64,000 nucleotides of DNA, taken from contig JASJCP010000009.1 of assembly GCA_030065935.1 (NCBI GenBank), positions 1 to 64,000 on the forward strand. The letters are read 5' to 3'. The translations under genes were made by a program, and so were the position numbers. The stretch's first letter is position 1. Every line of letters starts with the position of its first letter. The notes under the pieces are model-generated. The model searched no databases and was not told the origin of the DNA. It saw nothing but the letters and a program-made list of their open reading frames with translations. Positions 1-9,276 of this stretch are shown here, in pieces. The DNA is from Xenococcaceae cyanobacterium MO_167.B27. GTDB taxonomy: Bacteria; Cyanobacteriota; Cyanobacteriia; Cyanobacteriales; Xenococcaceae.

Positions 1-27
1 TCTCATTTTAAATTTATATTCCCTGCA

Positions 28-78
28 ATTATTTATAGCGATCGCCTAGTAATGGGATAGGCGATCGCTATAAATAAT
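28..78. repeat. Perfect 21-bp inverted repeat built around HIP1
   Basis: Positions 28-48 and 58-78 are exact reverse complements separated by a 9-base loop. Each arm carries the HIP1 core GCGATCGC flanked by AT-rich sequence. The structure could form a long hairpin in either strand. It has no T-run directly after it, so a terminator role is possible but not shown. Confidence 0.8.
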
Positions 79-393
79 CATATAAAACTTTATCAAAAAA
101 TATACATTTAATTTTGCTTAAGTACTTACCTATTCCCGTTTCCCAAGGAAGACAAAATTTGTACGCTAAAAAGGTTCAAGGATTAAATCGAGCTATTAGA
201 GTACAAAGATTAATTCGCGCATTGGGTTAGACCACATGAGAGCTTGGGAAAAAAGATTACTCTTGCAATGGCAATTGGGTATATTAAAAGACCAATTATG
301 ATAGAAGAAATGCTTAATTGGCGAAGTTGGCAAGATAACACCTCTTAATTGACCAGTGCCATTTTTCTCATAATTCTAATTACGCATAAATCC
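79..393. other. Non-coding stretch, possible transposase debris
   Basis: No intact gene is visible. Short reading frames around 165-300 on the + strand look protein-like, for example LYAKKVQGLNRAIRVQRLI and then MRAWEKRLLLQWQLGILK, but they lie in different frames and are split by stops. They may be remains of an insertion-sequence gene; no family could be assigned. Confidence 0.25.
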
Positions 394-2064
394 CTAAAAT
401 CTTCGCAATAGTTTTTCGACAGTAAAGACATCAAACCAACTACTGCTTGGTTTCCCGTAAATTTTAGGAGTATAACCTAAAGCTTGTTTAACTTCTTGAT
501 TGCTAATTGAATGTAAAGAGCGTCCCTCAGCATTTGCTATGGCAGTTGCTATCGCCAGTCCTTCCCCTACAGAAACATTAAACTCGACAATTCTACCTGC
601 GGTTGTTCCCAAACCACCAAAACCCGACGCTGGGCTTAATACTGCCAAATTTTCATATTCTACAGGTAAAGTATGGCGAAAACCGTAGTTAAAAGTAGGC
701 ATGAGAACAGTTCTAATTTCATGTACTCCCGCAGCAATGGCTTTTTCTCGCAAACCTGCAATCCCACCTCTAGCATCTAAATGATAAGAAAAAGTACCTA
801 AAGCTTCTTCTTCTGGTACTCCGCCATCGGACATTTTAGTTGCAGTTAGATCGTCCATCGATTCGGAAATTTGCCCCGCAGTACGAATATATAGCTCGTC
901 CATAAACTCGATGCGTTGGATTCCCAAACTCTGAAAAAATGCCGTTACTTCTTCAGTTATTACAATCATTTCTGGAGTCGGCTTTGCCCCATTATTACTT
1001 AATTCTCTAGCTTGAGTAGCATCAACATCAAACAACAACGCATTCAAACTGAGTCGATTATCCAACACTGCAATATTCGCCCGATCTAGTATTGTTTTTG
1101 ATTTTCTCAGATCGAATAAGGAATTAGTTGTGCCGTGATAAGCTACACTAAATGCTAAAGCTCTCACATCCGCTGAATCCGGAGTCGCCTGATACATAAT
1201 AGCTGGCCTATCATAAGCATCGGTAAAAGAACGCTCTAAATCCGCTAATTTCTCTAAATTATCGCCACTGGCTATGGTTAACCAATCTTGAGCTTGGCGA
1301 TCGCTTTTATTCAAAAAACGTTCGATCAAACCTGCTTCTATTTGTTTTAATTGTTCGATATCTTTGCCATATATTTCAAATACCCAACCAATACTCAGAC
1401 TACTATCGGGTAGACCAATTTGAGCAAAACCTAAGCTCATCTCTACACCACTCATCTCTGCAAGCTTTCCATCTTGGGTTGCATCGATAAACTGCTGGGC
1501 GATAAATGAACCATTATTAGTAGTCATCAAAGAACAAACTGATTTTCCTACTGTAGCGACAGACTGTAATTTGACATTACCAATCAGGTCTATATTTTCT
1601 CTTAAAAATACATTCTCAAATGCTTTGGTTGCTTTGAAACGATCTAGAGCAATTGTTTCCGTATCGGTAAGGTCGATAAATTCCTGATATAGTTGGCTAG
1701 AAGCACCAAAAGTACCCAATTCGTCCCGCATATCGCGAGGAACTTGATTGCGATCTAAATAAGCCAAACCACCTCTAACTAAATGTCCGCCAATTCCACG
1801 ACTGGTATCTCCTTCTGTCATTAGTGCTACTTTAGCTTCACCATTTCTTTTCTCTAATTCTCGCTTGACTTTAATTGCTGTCATCACTCCTGGTATTTCA
1901 TCGCCAAAAATAATGACATCATATTCCTGTGCTGCATCTAACTGAGCATTGGCTTGAGTGCAAGAATCATCCGCTTCTCCAGGCAAAGCGTTTATCGAAG
2001 CAGAGGGAAGAATAAAGCTAATTGTTGCGAGGGCGCATATAAGAGAAGGAGTGAGCTTGAGCAA
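394..2064 (-). CDS. Exported FAD-dependent oxidoreductase (FAD_oxidored type)
   Basis: The 556-residue product begins with a hydrophobic signal-like segment (about residues 1-26, ending near SINALPGE), so it is probably exported. Residues 49-65 (YDVIIFGDEIPGVMTAI) form the expected nucleotide-binding beta-alpha-beta start, but the glycine pattern is GxxxxG rather than canonical GxGxxG. A second FAD-contact region lies near the C terminus (SGFGGLGTTAGRIVEF, then GEGLAIATAIA), as in the FAD_oxidored family. The substrate cannot be read from sequence. The gene stands alone; the TPR gene at 2285 is divergent, so the roughly 220-bp gap between them should hold both promoters. Confidence 0.75.
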   Translation of the reverse strand: MLKLTPSLICALATISFILPSASINALPGEADDSCTQANAQLDAAQEYDVIIFGDEIPGVMTAIKVKRELEKRNGEAKVALMTEGDTSRGIGGHLVRGGLAYLDRNQVPRDMRDELGTFGASSQLYQEFIDLTDTETIALDRFKATKAFENVFLRENIDLIGNVKLQSVATVGKSVCSLMTTNNGSFIAQQFIDATQDGKLAEMSGVEMSLGFAQIGLPDSSLSIGWVFEIYGKDIEQLKQIEAGLIERFLNKSDRQAQDWLTIASGDNLEKLADLERSFTDAYDRPAIMYQATPDSADVRALAFSVAYHGTTNSLFDLRKSKTILDRANIAVLDNRLSLNALLFDVDATQARELSNNGAKPTPEMIVITEEVTAFFQSLGIQRIEFMDELYIRTAGQISESMDDLTATKMSDGGVPEEEALGTFSYHLDARGGIAGLREKAIAAGVHEIRTVLMPTFNYGFRHTLPVEYENLAVLSPASGFGGLGTTAGRIVEFNVSVGEGLAIATAIANAEGRSLHSISNQEVKQALGYTPKIYGKPSSSWFDVFTVEKLLRRF

Positions 2065-2284
2065 TTTCTTTACCAGACTACTTTTGTAACTAAAATTTAT
2101 TTTACTGGTATTGAGTTAAAACTTTGATTTTTCAAATCTTAATTCAATTATTGTATGTATATGGGGTTGTTTTTCCAAAAAGTTTAACCCTGTTTTGAAC
2201 AACGCTGGAAATATCTATTATCTTGTTATCACAATCTGAGATAGTTTATATATTTGGTTGAAGAGGAGGTGCTTTAGTCTAGCT

Positions 2285-4294
2285 ATGAAGAGTTTATCTT
2301 TTAAATTTACCAAAATCATTGGAGCTTTTTTGATAACGATCGCTCTACCAACCATATCTCTTAACGCTCAATTGGTAAAACCTAATTCCACAGAATCTTA
2401 TTTAGAGCTTGGTCTTAATCTCAGCGAACAAGACGAATTTGTAGATGCGATTGAAGCCTATACAAAAGCGATCGCGTTAGACTCTAATAATGCTTTGGCT
2501 TACTACAATAGAGGACTGGCTTTTTATCAGTTACGTAATCATAAAGCTGCTTTAGCAGATTTCAATACAACAATCGAACTCAGACCAGATGTTGCAGTTG
2601 CTTACAAGAAACGTGCGTTAATATTCATATACTTAGAAAATTACGCAGATGCGATCGCCGATTATGAGCAGGCAGCAAAACTAACTCCTGAAGATTCTCT
2701 TGTCTATCTAGGTAAAGGCTTTGCTACTGTGTTAGACGGAAAAACAGAACAGGCTATTAGCGATTTTGATCGAGCCATTGAATTAAACCCTAATTTAGCA
2801 ATAGCTTATTTTTTGCGGGGTGGTGCTTATGCGGAATTAGGAGATCGTTTAGCTTCAATCGATGATTATCAACAGGCGGGAAAACTATATGAACAATTAG
2901 AAGACCGTACCAGTTTTAATCGAGCTATGGCAATAGTAAGGGATTTATTGCCTAATTGCTATCCAAATTGTGATCGTTCGATTAATAATGATTCTCCTCC
3001 CACAAATAACGATCTGCTTGCCACTCCAATAACTGCTGCACCCATAGCGAATTTAGCAAAGCGCATCAGTTTTGGGGAAAAAATTTTAATATCTGAGCTA
3101 TCCAATACCAACAAAAAAGCTGGGGTTAAAGCTTTCGCTAAGAAAGACTTTAATAGGGCTGTTACTAAACTAGAAGCCTCCCTAAAGCAATATCCTAACG
3201 ATCCAGAGGCTTTAATCTATTTGAATAATGCTCGTATTGGCAATAGTAAAAGTCACAGTATTGCAGTTTCTGTTCCCATCAATTCATTAACACCTAATGC
3301 CCTAGAAATATTGCGAGGAGTAGCTCAGGCTCAAACAGAACATAACAATGATAGTAGTGTGGGATTGAAAATCGCCATTGCTGCTGACAACAATAATCCT
3401 GAAATGACCAAGCAGTTGGGTTCAATTTTAGGAGACAACTCTAATATATTAGGCATTGTCGGTCCTTTTTCAAGTGATGCTGCTTTGGTCGCTGGAGAAA
3501 CCTATAAACAAGAGCAATTAGTAGCAATTTCGCCTACTAGCACTTCGGTTAAGCTATCGAATTTTAGCCCCTATTTTTTCCGTACTGTACCTAACGATAC
3601 TTTAGCAGCCCAGACATTAGCTAATTATGCTGTGGATGAACTACAAGTCAAAAAAGCAGCAATTTTTTATAACAGTAAAAGTGGTTACAGTCAGTCCCTC
3701 AAAGCCGAATTTTTAGCAGCTATTTCCCAAAGAGGAGGCAGTATCGTAACTGTGATCGATTTATCCATTAGTAATTTTAATCCTACTGAAAGTATCAAGA
3801 TTGCTCAAAATAATGGTGCAGAAGTGTTAATGTTAGCCCCTGATACTCCCACGTTAGATCGAGCTTTAGAAGTAGTAAAAGCTAACAAGAAGCAGTTACC
3901 TCTCTTGGGAGGAGACGCAGTTTTACAAGCCAAGACTAAAAAAATTGGAGGCAGAAATGCCATAGGAATGGTTGTAGCTTCACCTTGGACATCCCAAAGT
4001 AATTCTCAATCTGATTTCCTTATTAATGCTCGCGCTCTTTGGGGAGAATCGGTAGGCTGGCGTGCTGCTTTGGCTTACGATGCAACTCAAACTCTAATTG
4101 CTGCTATCAAAAATAATCCTACTAGAGAAGGCATCCAACAAACCTTATCTGCGTCTGGTTTTTCAGCCAATGGTGCATCTGGAAGGATTGAATTTTTGCC
4201 GTCGGGTGATCGCATAACTACACTAGAGTTGCTGCAACTGGTTCGCGATCCTAGGGATAAACATGGTTATAACTTCGTTCCTATTTCACCATAA
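2285..4294 (+). CDS. TPR repeats fused to a type 1 periplasmic binding domain
   Basis: A signal peptide (MKSLSFKFTKIIGAFLITIA, then ALPTISLNAQ) is followed by about five TPR units (for example AIEAYTKAIALDSNNALAYY, and ADYEQAAKLTPEDSLVYLGK), a linker, one more TPR-like unit, and a roughly 340-residue domain like the branched-chain amino-acid/leucine-type ABC substrate-binding fold (Peripla_BP_6: GIVGPFSSDAALVAGETYKQ, FFRTVPNDTLAAQTLANYAV). The likely site is the periplasm. TPRs would bind a protein partner and the C-terminal lobe a small ligand. I chose ATG at 2285. An in-frame TTG at 2258 would add nine residues ahead of the signal peptide; the AGGAGG at 2264-2269 lies about 15 bases before the chosen ATG. 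No ABC permease is adjacent. Confidence 0.78.
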   Translation: MKSLSFKFTKIIGAFLITIALPTISLNAQLVKPNSTESYLELGLNLSEQDEFVDAIEAYTKAIALDSNNALAYYNRGLAFYQLRNHKAALADFNTTIELRPDVAVAYKKRALIFIYLENYADAIADYEQAAKLTPEDSLVYLGKGFATVLDGKTEQAISDFDRAIELNPNLAIAYFLRGGAYAELGDRLASIDDYQQAGKLYEQLEDRTSFNRAMAIVRDLLPNCYPNCDRSINNDSPPTNNDLLATPITAAPIANLAKRISFGEKILISELSNTNKKAGVKAFAKKDFNRAVTKLEASLKQYPNDPEALIYLNNARIGNSKSHSIAVSVPINSLTPNALEILRGVAQAQTEHNNDSSVGLKIAIAADNNNPEMTKQLGSILGDNSNILGIVGPFSSDAALVAGETYKQEQLVAISPTSTSVKLSNFSPYFFRTVPNDTLAAQTLANYAVDELQVKKAAIFYNSKSGYSQSLKAEFLAAISQRGGSIVTVIDLSISNFNPTESIKIAQNNGAEVLMLAPDTPTLDRALEVVKANKKQLPLLGGDAVLQAKTKKIGGRNAIGMVVASPWTSQSNSQSDFLINARALWGESVGWRAALAYDATQTLIAAIKNNPTREGIQQTLSASGFSANGASGRIEFLPSGDRITTLELLQLVRDPRDKHGYNFVPISP

Positions 4295-4374
4295 TTAATT
4301 AGAGGTTGCTGAAAAAGTAATAGAAAAAAATCCCAAAAATCACCTTTTTAAAAAAATAAGTTTTTCTATATTCC

Positions 4375-5532
4375 CTATTCCCTATTACCAGCCATATTAA
4401 TAATTTCTATTGCAGCACGATTAGCTACTCCATTGTCTCCTAATAAAGACTTCATCTCTTGATAGTCATTAAGTATTTGTTGGCGTTTATTGCTATCAAA
4501 TAATAATTCCCAAGCGTATTGAGCTACATTATCAGGTGTCGCGGATTCTTGTTGTAATTCTGGTACAATTTGTCGGTTAACTATTAAGTTAGTTGGAGAC
4601 ATCAAAGGAATGTTAATTTTTAGGACTTTGCGAGCTAACCAAGCAGTGAAAGGATGAACTCGGTATAAGACTACTTGGGGAATATTTAGTAAAGCAATTT
4701 CTAGATTAACTGTCCCCGATTTAGTAATAGCTAAATCTGAAGCTGCGATCGCCTCTAAAGCTTGTCCTTGTAAAATGGTAGCGGATAAATTATATTTCTT
4801 AACTGAAGTTGCGATCGCCTCTTGATAAATAGCTAAAGAAACAGGAATTAAAAACTTAACTTGAGGTATTTTAGCTTGAATTAATTGTGCAGCAGCACCA
4901 ATAATCGGTAACATTTGTTGAATCTCTTGTTGGCGAGAAGCAGGAAATAAGGTGATGACAGTTTCTTCGGGATTAATACCTAATAATTGGCGAGATTGTT
5001 CGCGAGTTAGAGTATTTTGCATCCGATCTAATAAAGGATGTCCCACCCAAGTTGCATCTATACCTTGCTGCCGATAATAGTTAGCTTCTTCAGGAAAAAT
5101 TGCTAACAGTTTATCCACAAACTTAGCTAACTTAGGAGCATTTCCTAACATTGGTACAGCCCAATCTTGAGGAGCAATGTAATAGACTATCGGCACTTGA
5201 GGCAAATGTTTTTTGACATAGCTACCGATGGCAATATTAGGTGCAGCATAATCAATTAAAACTAAAACATCGGGAGGATTATTGTGTAAATACTGTTTAG
5301 TTTGATTTTGAATTTTCAGAGTGGGTAAGACAAAAGGTAATGCCTCTAATAAACCCACCGAACCAATACTAGTAGTATTAGCCAGTAGAGTTGCTCCCGC
5401 CTGGTTCATGCGATCACCACCTAAAGCAACTATTTCCAATTCTTTTCCTGATACTTGTCTTCGCAGCGCATCAACTAATATTCCTCCGTGTAAATCTCCT
5501 GAAACTTCCCCTGTGCTGATAAAAATACTCAT
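4375..5532 (-). CDS. lpxB: Lipid-A-disaccharide synthase
   Basis: The product (about 385 residues, the usual LpxB length) starts MSIFISTGEVSGDLHGG, the family N-terminal signature, and has GGDRMNQAGATLL, YYIAPQDWAVP and KSGTVNLEIALLNIPQVVLY in the expected order. LpxB is a GT-B glycosyltransferase that joins lipid X and UDP-2,3-diacylglucosamine at the membrane during lipid A synthesis. No other lpx gene is in the window. The ATG at 5532 is preferred over the TTG two codons upstream because CAGGA sits at good Shine-Dalgarno spacing. That CAGGA belongs to a miniature IS605-like element abutting the start. The PlsC-type gene lies upstream on the same strand. Confidence 0.93.
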   Translation of the reverse strand: MSIFISTGEVSGDLHGGILVDALRRQVSGKELEIVALGGDRMNQAGATLLANTTSIGSVGLLEALPFVLPTLKIQNQTKQYLHNNPPDVLVLIDYAAPNIAIGSYVKKHLPQVPIVYYIAPQDWAVPMLGNAPKLAKFVDKLLAIFPEEANYYRQQGIDATWVGHPLLDRMQNTLTREQSRQLLGINPEETVITLFPASRQQEIQQMLPIIGAAAQLIQAKIPQVKFLIPVSLAIYQEAIATSVKKYNLSATILQGQALEAIAASDLAITKSGTVNLEIALLNIPQVVLYRVHPFTAWLARKVLKINIPLMSPTNLIVNRQIVPELQQESATPDNVAQYAWELLFDSNKRQQILNDYQEMKSLLGDNGVANRAAIEIINMAGNRE

Positions 5533-5662
5533 AACCAAATCCTGAGATACCCGTTCCTTTTAAGGAGCGGGAGGAAAAGGATGCAAGTCGATACCGCGTA
5601 TCGGCGGTTTGAGACTTGCAACTATCCTCTACGCAGAAGCGAGATATCTCGTCCTCCATGTG
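5527..5662 (+). mobile_element. Miniature IS200/IS605-like element A, upstream of lpxB
   Basis: Read on the + strand, the segment starts at the reverse complement of the lpxB start (ACTCATAA), continues with TCCTGAGATACCCGTTCC and a hairpin (CCCGTTCCTT paired with AAGGAGCGGG), and ends with a second hairpin GAAGCGAGATATCTCG near 5636-5653. The first 40 or so bases match the reverse complement of 22532-22573, where they abut another gene start. The ends resemble left and right ends of IS605 elements elsewhere in this window. There is no transposase. It lies between the acyltransferase and lpxB. Confidence 0.55.
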
Positions 5663-5679
5663 TTGTAAGTTAAAGTTTA

Positions 5680-6936
5680 TTAGTTAGTTTTATTCAGTAG
5701 ATCAAGATTGTTTTGTACCTCTTGCTGAATTTTGAGCATTACCTCAGAAACAGTCTTATTATCAGAAGTTCGCTCTTTACATTCCCGTTCGCGCTGATAA
5801 TCAGCAAAGAAATCTTTGAGGTTGACAGGAGTGCCTATTTTAACGATGGCTTGTCGAAAACCTTTTGGTTTAGGCTGATCAATCTCAAAAACTTCTCTTT
5901 CTAATCTAGTTAATGTATCAATAAATCTTTCTGGTGTCGGATTTTCTGCTATGTAGCCTTCATAAATAGCATCGAAATTTAAAAGACGTTTGATGGACTT
6001 TTCCATTAACTCCCTATTAATCTCTGATTTAGATGTCAGTAAATTAGATTCTGAATTGACTTCATTTGATTCCAATGACTCAAGTTGAGTTTTGAGCATA
6101 TTTTCCAGTTTATAAGTGCGTTCTCGTACCATTTCATTGGGATTAGTAGTAATTCCGAGTTGCTGTTCGCAGTTTTCTATAATCTTAATTCTAAGCCTTC
6201 TGACCCGCTCTTCCCGAGAGTTTGACTCTATTTCAGAACTTGGCAATCCGTAATCTTGCTCAATTTTTACTAGTATCTTTTCCCCAATCAACCTTAATCT
6301 TTCATAAGGATTAGAGTTATTCTGTGCAATTATATTTAATGCTTGTTCTAATTTCTTAAGACTATTGGCAATTACTAAATCCATAGATTGAGTATATTTA
6401 TATTTAATAGTTATGGGAACAACATACAAATCAGGTAATGGTTCGCCTTGTTTAACTTTCTTGTTGAGGGATTGAAAAGCCAGTTGTACTGCTCCTGGGC
6501 GAAAAGGCATAACTGTATCATTTTGAAAAGAACAGCCTCCTTCAGGAAAGATCACCAAACGACATTCAGGATTGCCCAATAGTGCTAAAGTCTCTTTGAT
6601 ACTGAGACGATCTCCTAAACCTCTTCGCAGCGAATAGACTCCCAATCGTGGCAATAACCATTTTAATAACCCTTGAAAAAGCTCGTAAGCTGCTAAATAA
6701 TAAAATTTTTCTCGTAACTTAGCAGACAAGACAAACATTACAATTGGGTCTTGAAAAGTCGGATGATTAGGGGTTAGGAGCAGACTTTTACCCTGTAAAG
6801 ACTTGATTTTTTCTACAGATTCAGAACTTACTACTAGTTCAAACTTATAAAACCAACGCGCTCCATAAAGAGCAATGATTTGAACCAAACGAACGAATAA
6901 AGGATTAAGTCGAGGTGGATAAAATAGAGTTTTCAT
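5680..6936 (-). CDS. PlsC-type glycerolipid acyltransferase
   Basis: The 418-residue product carries acyltransferase block I as NHPTFQDP (NHx4D) near residue 57 and block III as FPEGG near residue 130, with an arginine-rich region before it (SLRRGLGDRL). These are the catalytic and glycerol-phosphate-binding motifs of 1-acylglycerol-3-phosphate acyltransferases. The N terminus (VRLVQIIALYGARWFYKFEL) is amphipathic and probably membrane-associated. The protein is longer than a minimal PlsC (about 250 residues); the extra C-terminal 170 residues are charged, helical-looking and of unknown role. It precedes lpxB on the same strand, which suggests a shared envelope-lipid theme, though element A separates them. 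Confidence 0.8.
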   Translation of the reverse strand: MKTLFYPPRLNPLFVRLVQIIALYGARWFYKFELVVSSESVEKIKSLQGKSLLLTPNHPTFQDPIVMFVLSAKLREKFYYLAAYELFQGLLKWLLPRLGVYSLRRGLGDRLSIKETLALLGNPECRLVIFPEGGCSFQNDTVMPFRPGAVQLAFQSLNKKVKQGEPLPDLYVVPITIKYKYTQSMDLVIANSLKKLEQALNIIAQNNSNPYERLRLIGEKILVKIEQDYGLPSSEIESNSREERVRRLRIKIIENCEQQLGITTNPNEMVRERTYKLENMLKTQLESLESNEVNSESNLLTSKSEINRELMEKSIKRLLNFDAIYEGYIAENPTPERFIDTLTRLEREVFEIDQPKPKGFRQAIVKIGTPVNLKDFFADYQRERECKERTSDNKTVSEVMLKIQQEVQNNLDLLNKTN

Positions 6937-7315
6937 GTTTAGCTACCGCATAAACCAAGAATTGACGAAGATATGAGTTTCATACCCAAAAATTAGCTAA
7001 AATTTCCCTCTATTCTAGAATTTAACTTGTTATCTTGCCAGTTAATAACTTTAACTTCAACTATGCTCATTTTGATATTCCTTTCTCCAAATTTTATCTA
7101 TTGATTTTTTGCTATATCAGTTCTTCAAAAAAAAGATTTTTAATTATATTTAGAATCCAAAATTAGGGATTCGTAATCCATATACAAGACTATTCAAGCG
7201 GTTAACGGTTATTCGGAAGGAAACCGCAATGTCAAGAAATAATTACAGAAAAAAAGAAGCATTGACCAAAAATTCTGTAAAAATAGTAACAGAACGAGAA
7301 AGGAATTGACACCCC
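6937..7315. other. Divergent intergenic region, no gene seen
   Basis: AT-rich DNA between the divergent acyltransferase and GNAT genes. Both promoters must lie here. No clear regulatory motif, repeat or RNA gene was recognised. Confidence 0.5.
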
Positions 7316-7774
7316 ATGGATTGCAGCCACATTCAATTTTGTCTTGAGCAATCAAAAATCAACTTAGAGCAACTTCAGAAATTACTAGAAATAGGTGCAT
7401 TTTGGGCAAAAAATCGTACTATCGAAGGACTGAGTATTGCGATCGCCAATAGTAATCCAGTCGTTACAGTTTGGGATAGAAATCTATTAATCGGATTTGC
7501 GAGAGCTACTTCTGACGGAATATATCGTGCTGCGATTTGGGATGTGGTAATTCACCCCGATTATCGAGGAAATGGCTTAGGGCTAAAATTAGTAGAAACA
7601 GTTTTGGCTCATCCCCAAGTTAATAAGGTAGAGAGAGTTTATTTAACTACCACTAATCAACGAAGTTTTTATGAGCGTATTGGCTTCGAGCGTAACAACA
7701 CTAATACTATGGTGTTGTATAACAATACTTGCATAGAAACTATTTATCAACATCAAACCTCAGAAGTCTTTTGA
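7316..7774 (+). CDS. GNAT-family N-acetyltransferase (Ycf52/SNAT-like)
   Basis: The 152-residue product has the acetyl-CoA-binding core of GNAT enzymes: WDVVIHPDYRGNGLGLKLVE matches motif A (Q/RxxGxG/A), preceded by LIGFARATSDGIYRAAIWDV and followed by RSFYERIGFE. The GFARATSDG...WDVVIHP pattern is close to the plastid Ycf52/NSI and cyanobacterial serotonin-N-acetyltransferase group. It would transfer an acetyl group from acetyl-CoA to an amine or lysine; the natural substrate is not evident. The ATG at 7316 is the first Met; GAAAGGA about 12 bases upstream may be its ribosome site. It is not in an obvious operon. Confidence 0.8.
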   Translation: MDCSHIQFCLEQSKINLEQLQKLLEIGAFWAKNRTIEGLSIAIANSNPVVTVWDRNLLIGFARATSDGIYRAAIWDVVIHPDYRGNGLGLKLVETVLAHPQVNKVERVYLTTTNQRSFYERIGFERNNTNTMVLYNNTCIETIYQHQTSEVF

Positions 7775-8432
7775 TTAGAGGGAGGGATGAGGAGTGAAGA
7801 GTTAGTGGTTAGTTGCTTATTACTTGCTACTTATTACTTTAAAAGGATGAATCATAAGGAAACAGTATATTCCTCATCCAGAATCCTTCATCCTTCCTTC
7901 TTCCCGTTTAGTTAAATTCTGTGATGCAAAGATGAAACGGATTTTGGCGATCGCAATTTAGCTTCGGTTGCTTGGGTGTTGTAACTCCCGACAGCCTAGG
8001 GATATGAGAGCAATAGGATTAATTTTCAAAGTGATAATTTCGATTTTATCTTCGGTCGTGGCGATCGCAGTTGGACGATACAATCAGAAATACTACGGAA
8101 GTTAGATATTATTCTGCTTGGACAGACAGTAGTTTACGCAGTTAAAACCTCTATTTAATCTTCTTCACAAGTTCTTCAAATTGTTGGCTTAATCTTAGAG
8201 TAAAAGGCATTTTGAAGACTTTTTGGCTAACAACTAAGAAATAACAACTAAAATCTGATTGAGGAAATATAAACAAGAGTAAAAGTTTAAATGAAAGTTT
8301 ATTGATGAGTATCGCAAGGTTCAGATAATACAGCAGTATGCTCAAGAGAAGCAATAACTAACAAAAGTCGTTAATGGTCAGTTATGTTACCAAGTAATCA
8401 TTAGGAAAAATATCGTTGAGGTCAAGAAAAAA
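7775..8432. other. Repeat-rich intergenic region
   Basis: Immediately after the GNAT gene come imperfect heptamer-type repeats (TTATTACTTG, TTATTACTT, then CCTCATCC/CCTTCATCC units, about 7830-7895). A short protein-like frame (DETDFGDRNLASVAWVL, around 7930-7983) may be gene debris. A weak hydrophobic frame on the minus strand (8151-8354) looks spurious because of its composition. No RNA gene was recognised. Confidence 0.4.
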
Positions 8433-8639
8433 ATGGAACTACAAAAAACTGAAGTAAAACAACTTGCTACTGAGCTCCTCTCAGGAATGCTGGCTAATCC
8501 TCATGTTTATCCAATGGTAAGTGATCAATTAGGTAGAGGACAGCTAGAACAAGATTTAATTATTACTGCAATTGAGATGGCGGAAAGCTTAATTACTAAA
8601 GTCGAAAAGTTTAAGACAGTACCAAGAGGCGTTGGCTAA
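8433..8639 (+). CDS. Small conserved-looking protein of unknown function
   Basis: A 68-residue product, MELQKTEVKQLATELLSGML followed by ANPHVYPMVSD, mainly helical and soluble by composition. GGTCAAGAAAAAA precedes the ATG without a strong Shine-Dalgarno. It lies about 90 bp upstream of thpR on the same strand, so the two may be co-transcribed. No domain was recognised. The regular helical pattern and normal codon use argue that it is real; its function is unknown. Confidence 0.55.
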   Translation: MELQKTEVKQLATELLSGMLANPHVYPMVSDQLGRGQLEQDLIITAIEMAESLITKVEKFKTVPRGVG

Positions 8640-8727
8640 TTACTAAAGCTATAGAGATTCAGCCCTAATTAGCTCAAGCTTAGTTGGGTCAAGCTCTTGC
8701 CCACGCTACTGTTGATAATAAGATGAT

Positions 8728-9276
8728 ATGAGCAACCTATTACGTCTTTTTGTGGGGATTTTTCCGAGTCAATTAACGAGAGAACTACTCAACAAAGAAG
8801 CAGAAAACTGGTGTAGCAGGCTTCAAACTGAAGTGCGACTTTTAGCACCTGAGTTATTACACCTAACGGTAAAATTTATCGGCAACGTAGATGAAACTAG
8901 TTTGAGTAATATTACCACAGCTTTTCTCAAAGCAACAGGTAATTTGCCCTCTGCGTCACTCCAAATAAAGCAATTTATGCTCTTTCCTTCTAATCGAAAG
9001 CCCAGAGTAGTGGCTGCTGAAATCGAGTGTTCACCAGAACTTCACTATATTTTTCAATTTTTCGCTCAAGGCTTCAGCGACTTAGGAATAGTTGCGGAGC
9101 AAGGTTCATTTCATCCTCACATTACTGTGGCACGAGCGCGCCGTTGGCAGAAGGAAACGATCTCAAATGGGACATTTCAACTAGTTGAACCGATAACATC
9201 CGTCGCTCTTGTCCATTCACAACTAACCTCTGAAGGAGCAAAGTACACTGTTCTTGAGTCTGTGCTGCTTAATTGA
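8728..9276 (+). CDS. thpR: RNA 2',3'-cyclic 3'-phosphodiesterase (2H family)
   Basis: The 182-residue product contains the two HxTx motifs of the 2H phosphoesterase superfamily: HLTVKFIGNVDE near residue 47 and HPHITVARARR near residue 130. Spacing and length match bacterial ThpR/LigT. The enzyme hydrolyses 2',3'-cyclic phosphodiester ends of RNA to 2'-phosphate and can ligate tRNA halves in vitro. The start at ATG 8728 gives the usual N terminus (LLRLFVGIFPSQLTREL). The 3' end overlaps the putative start of the next small gene, suggesting coupling. Confidence 0.88.
   Translation: MSNLLRLFVGIFPSQLTRELLNKEAENWCSRLQTEVRLLAPELLHLTVKFIGNVDETSLSNITTAFLKATGNLPSASLQIKQFMLFPSNRKPRVVAAEIECSPELHYIFQFFAQGFSDLGIVAEQGSFHPHITVARARRWQKETISNGTFQLVEPITSVALVHSQLTSEGAKYTVLESVLLN

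Noticed and set aside
8151-8354. 67-residue hydrophobic frame on the minus strand
   Set aside because: Leu/Phe-rich composition expected from AT-rich non-coding DNA; no start signal or domain.
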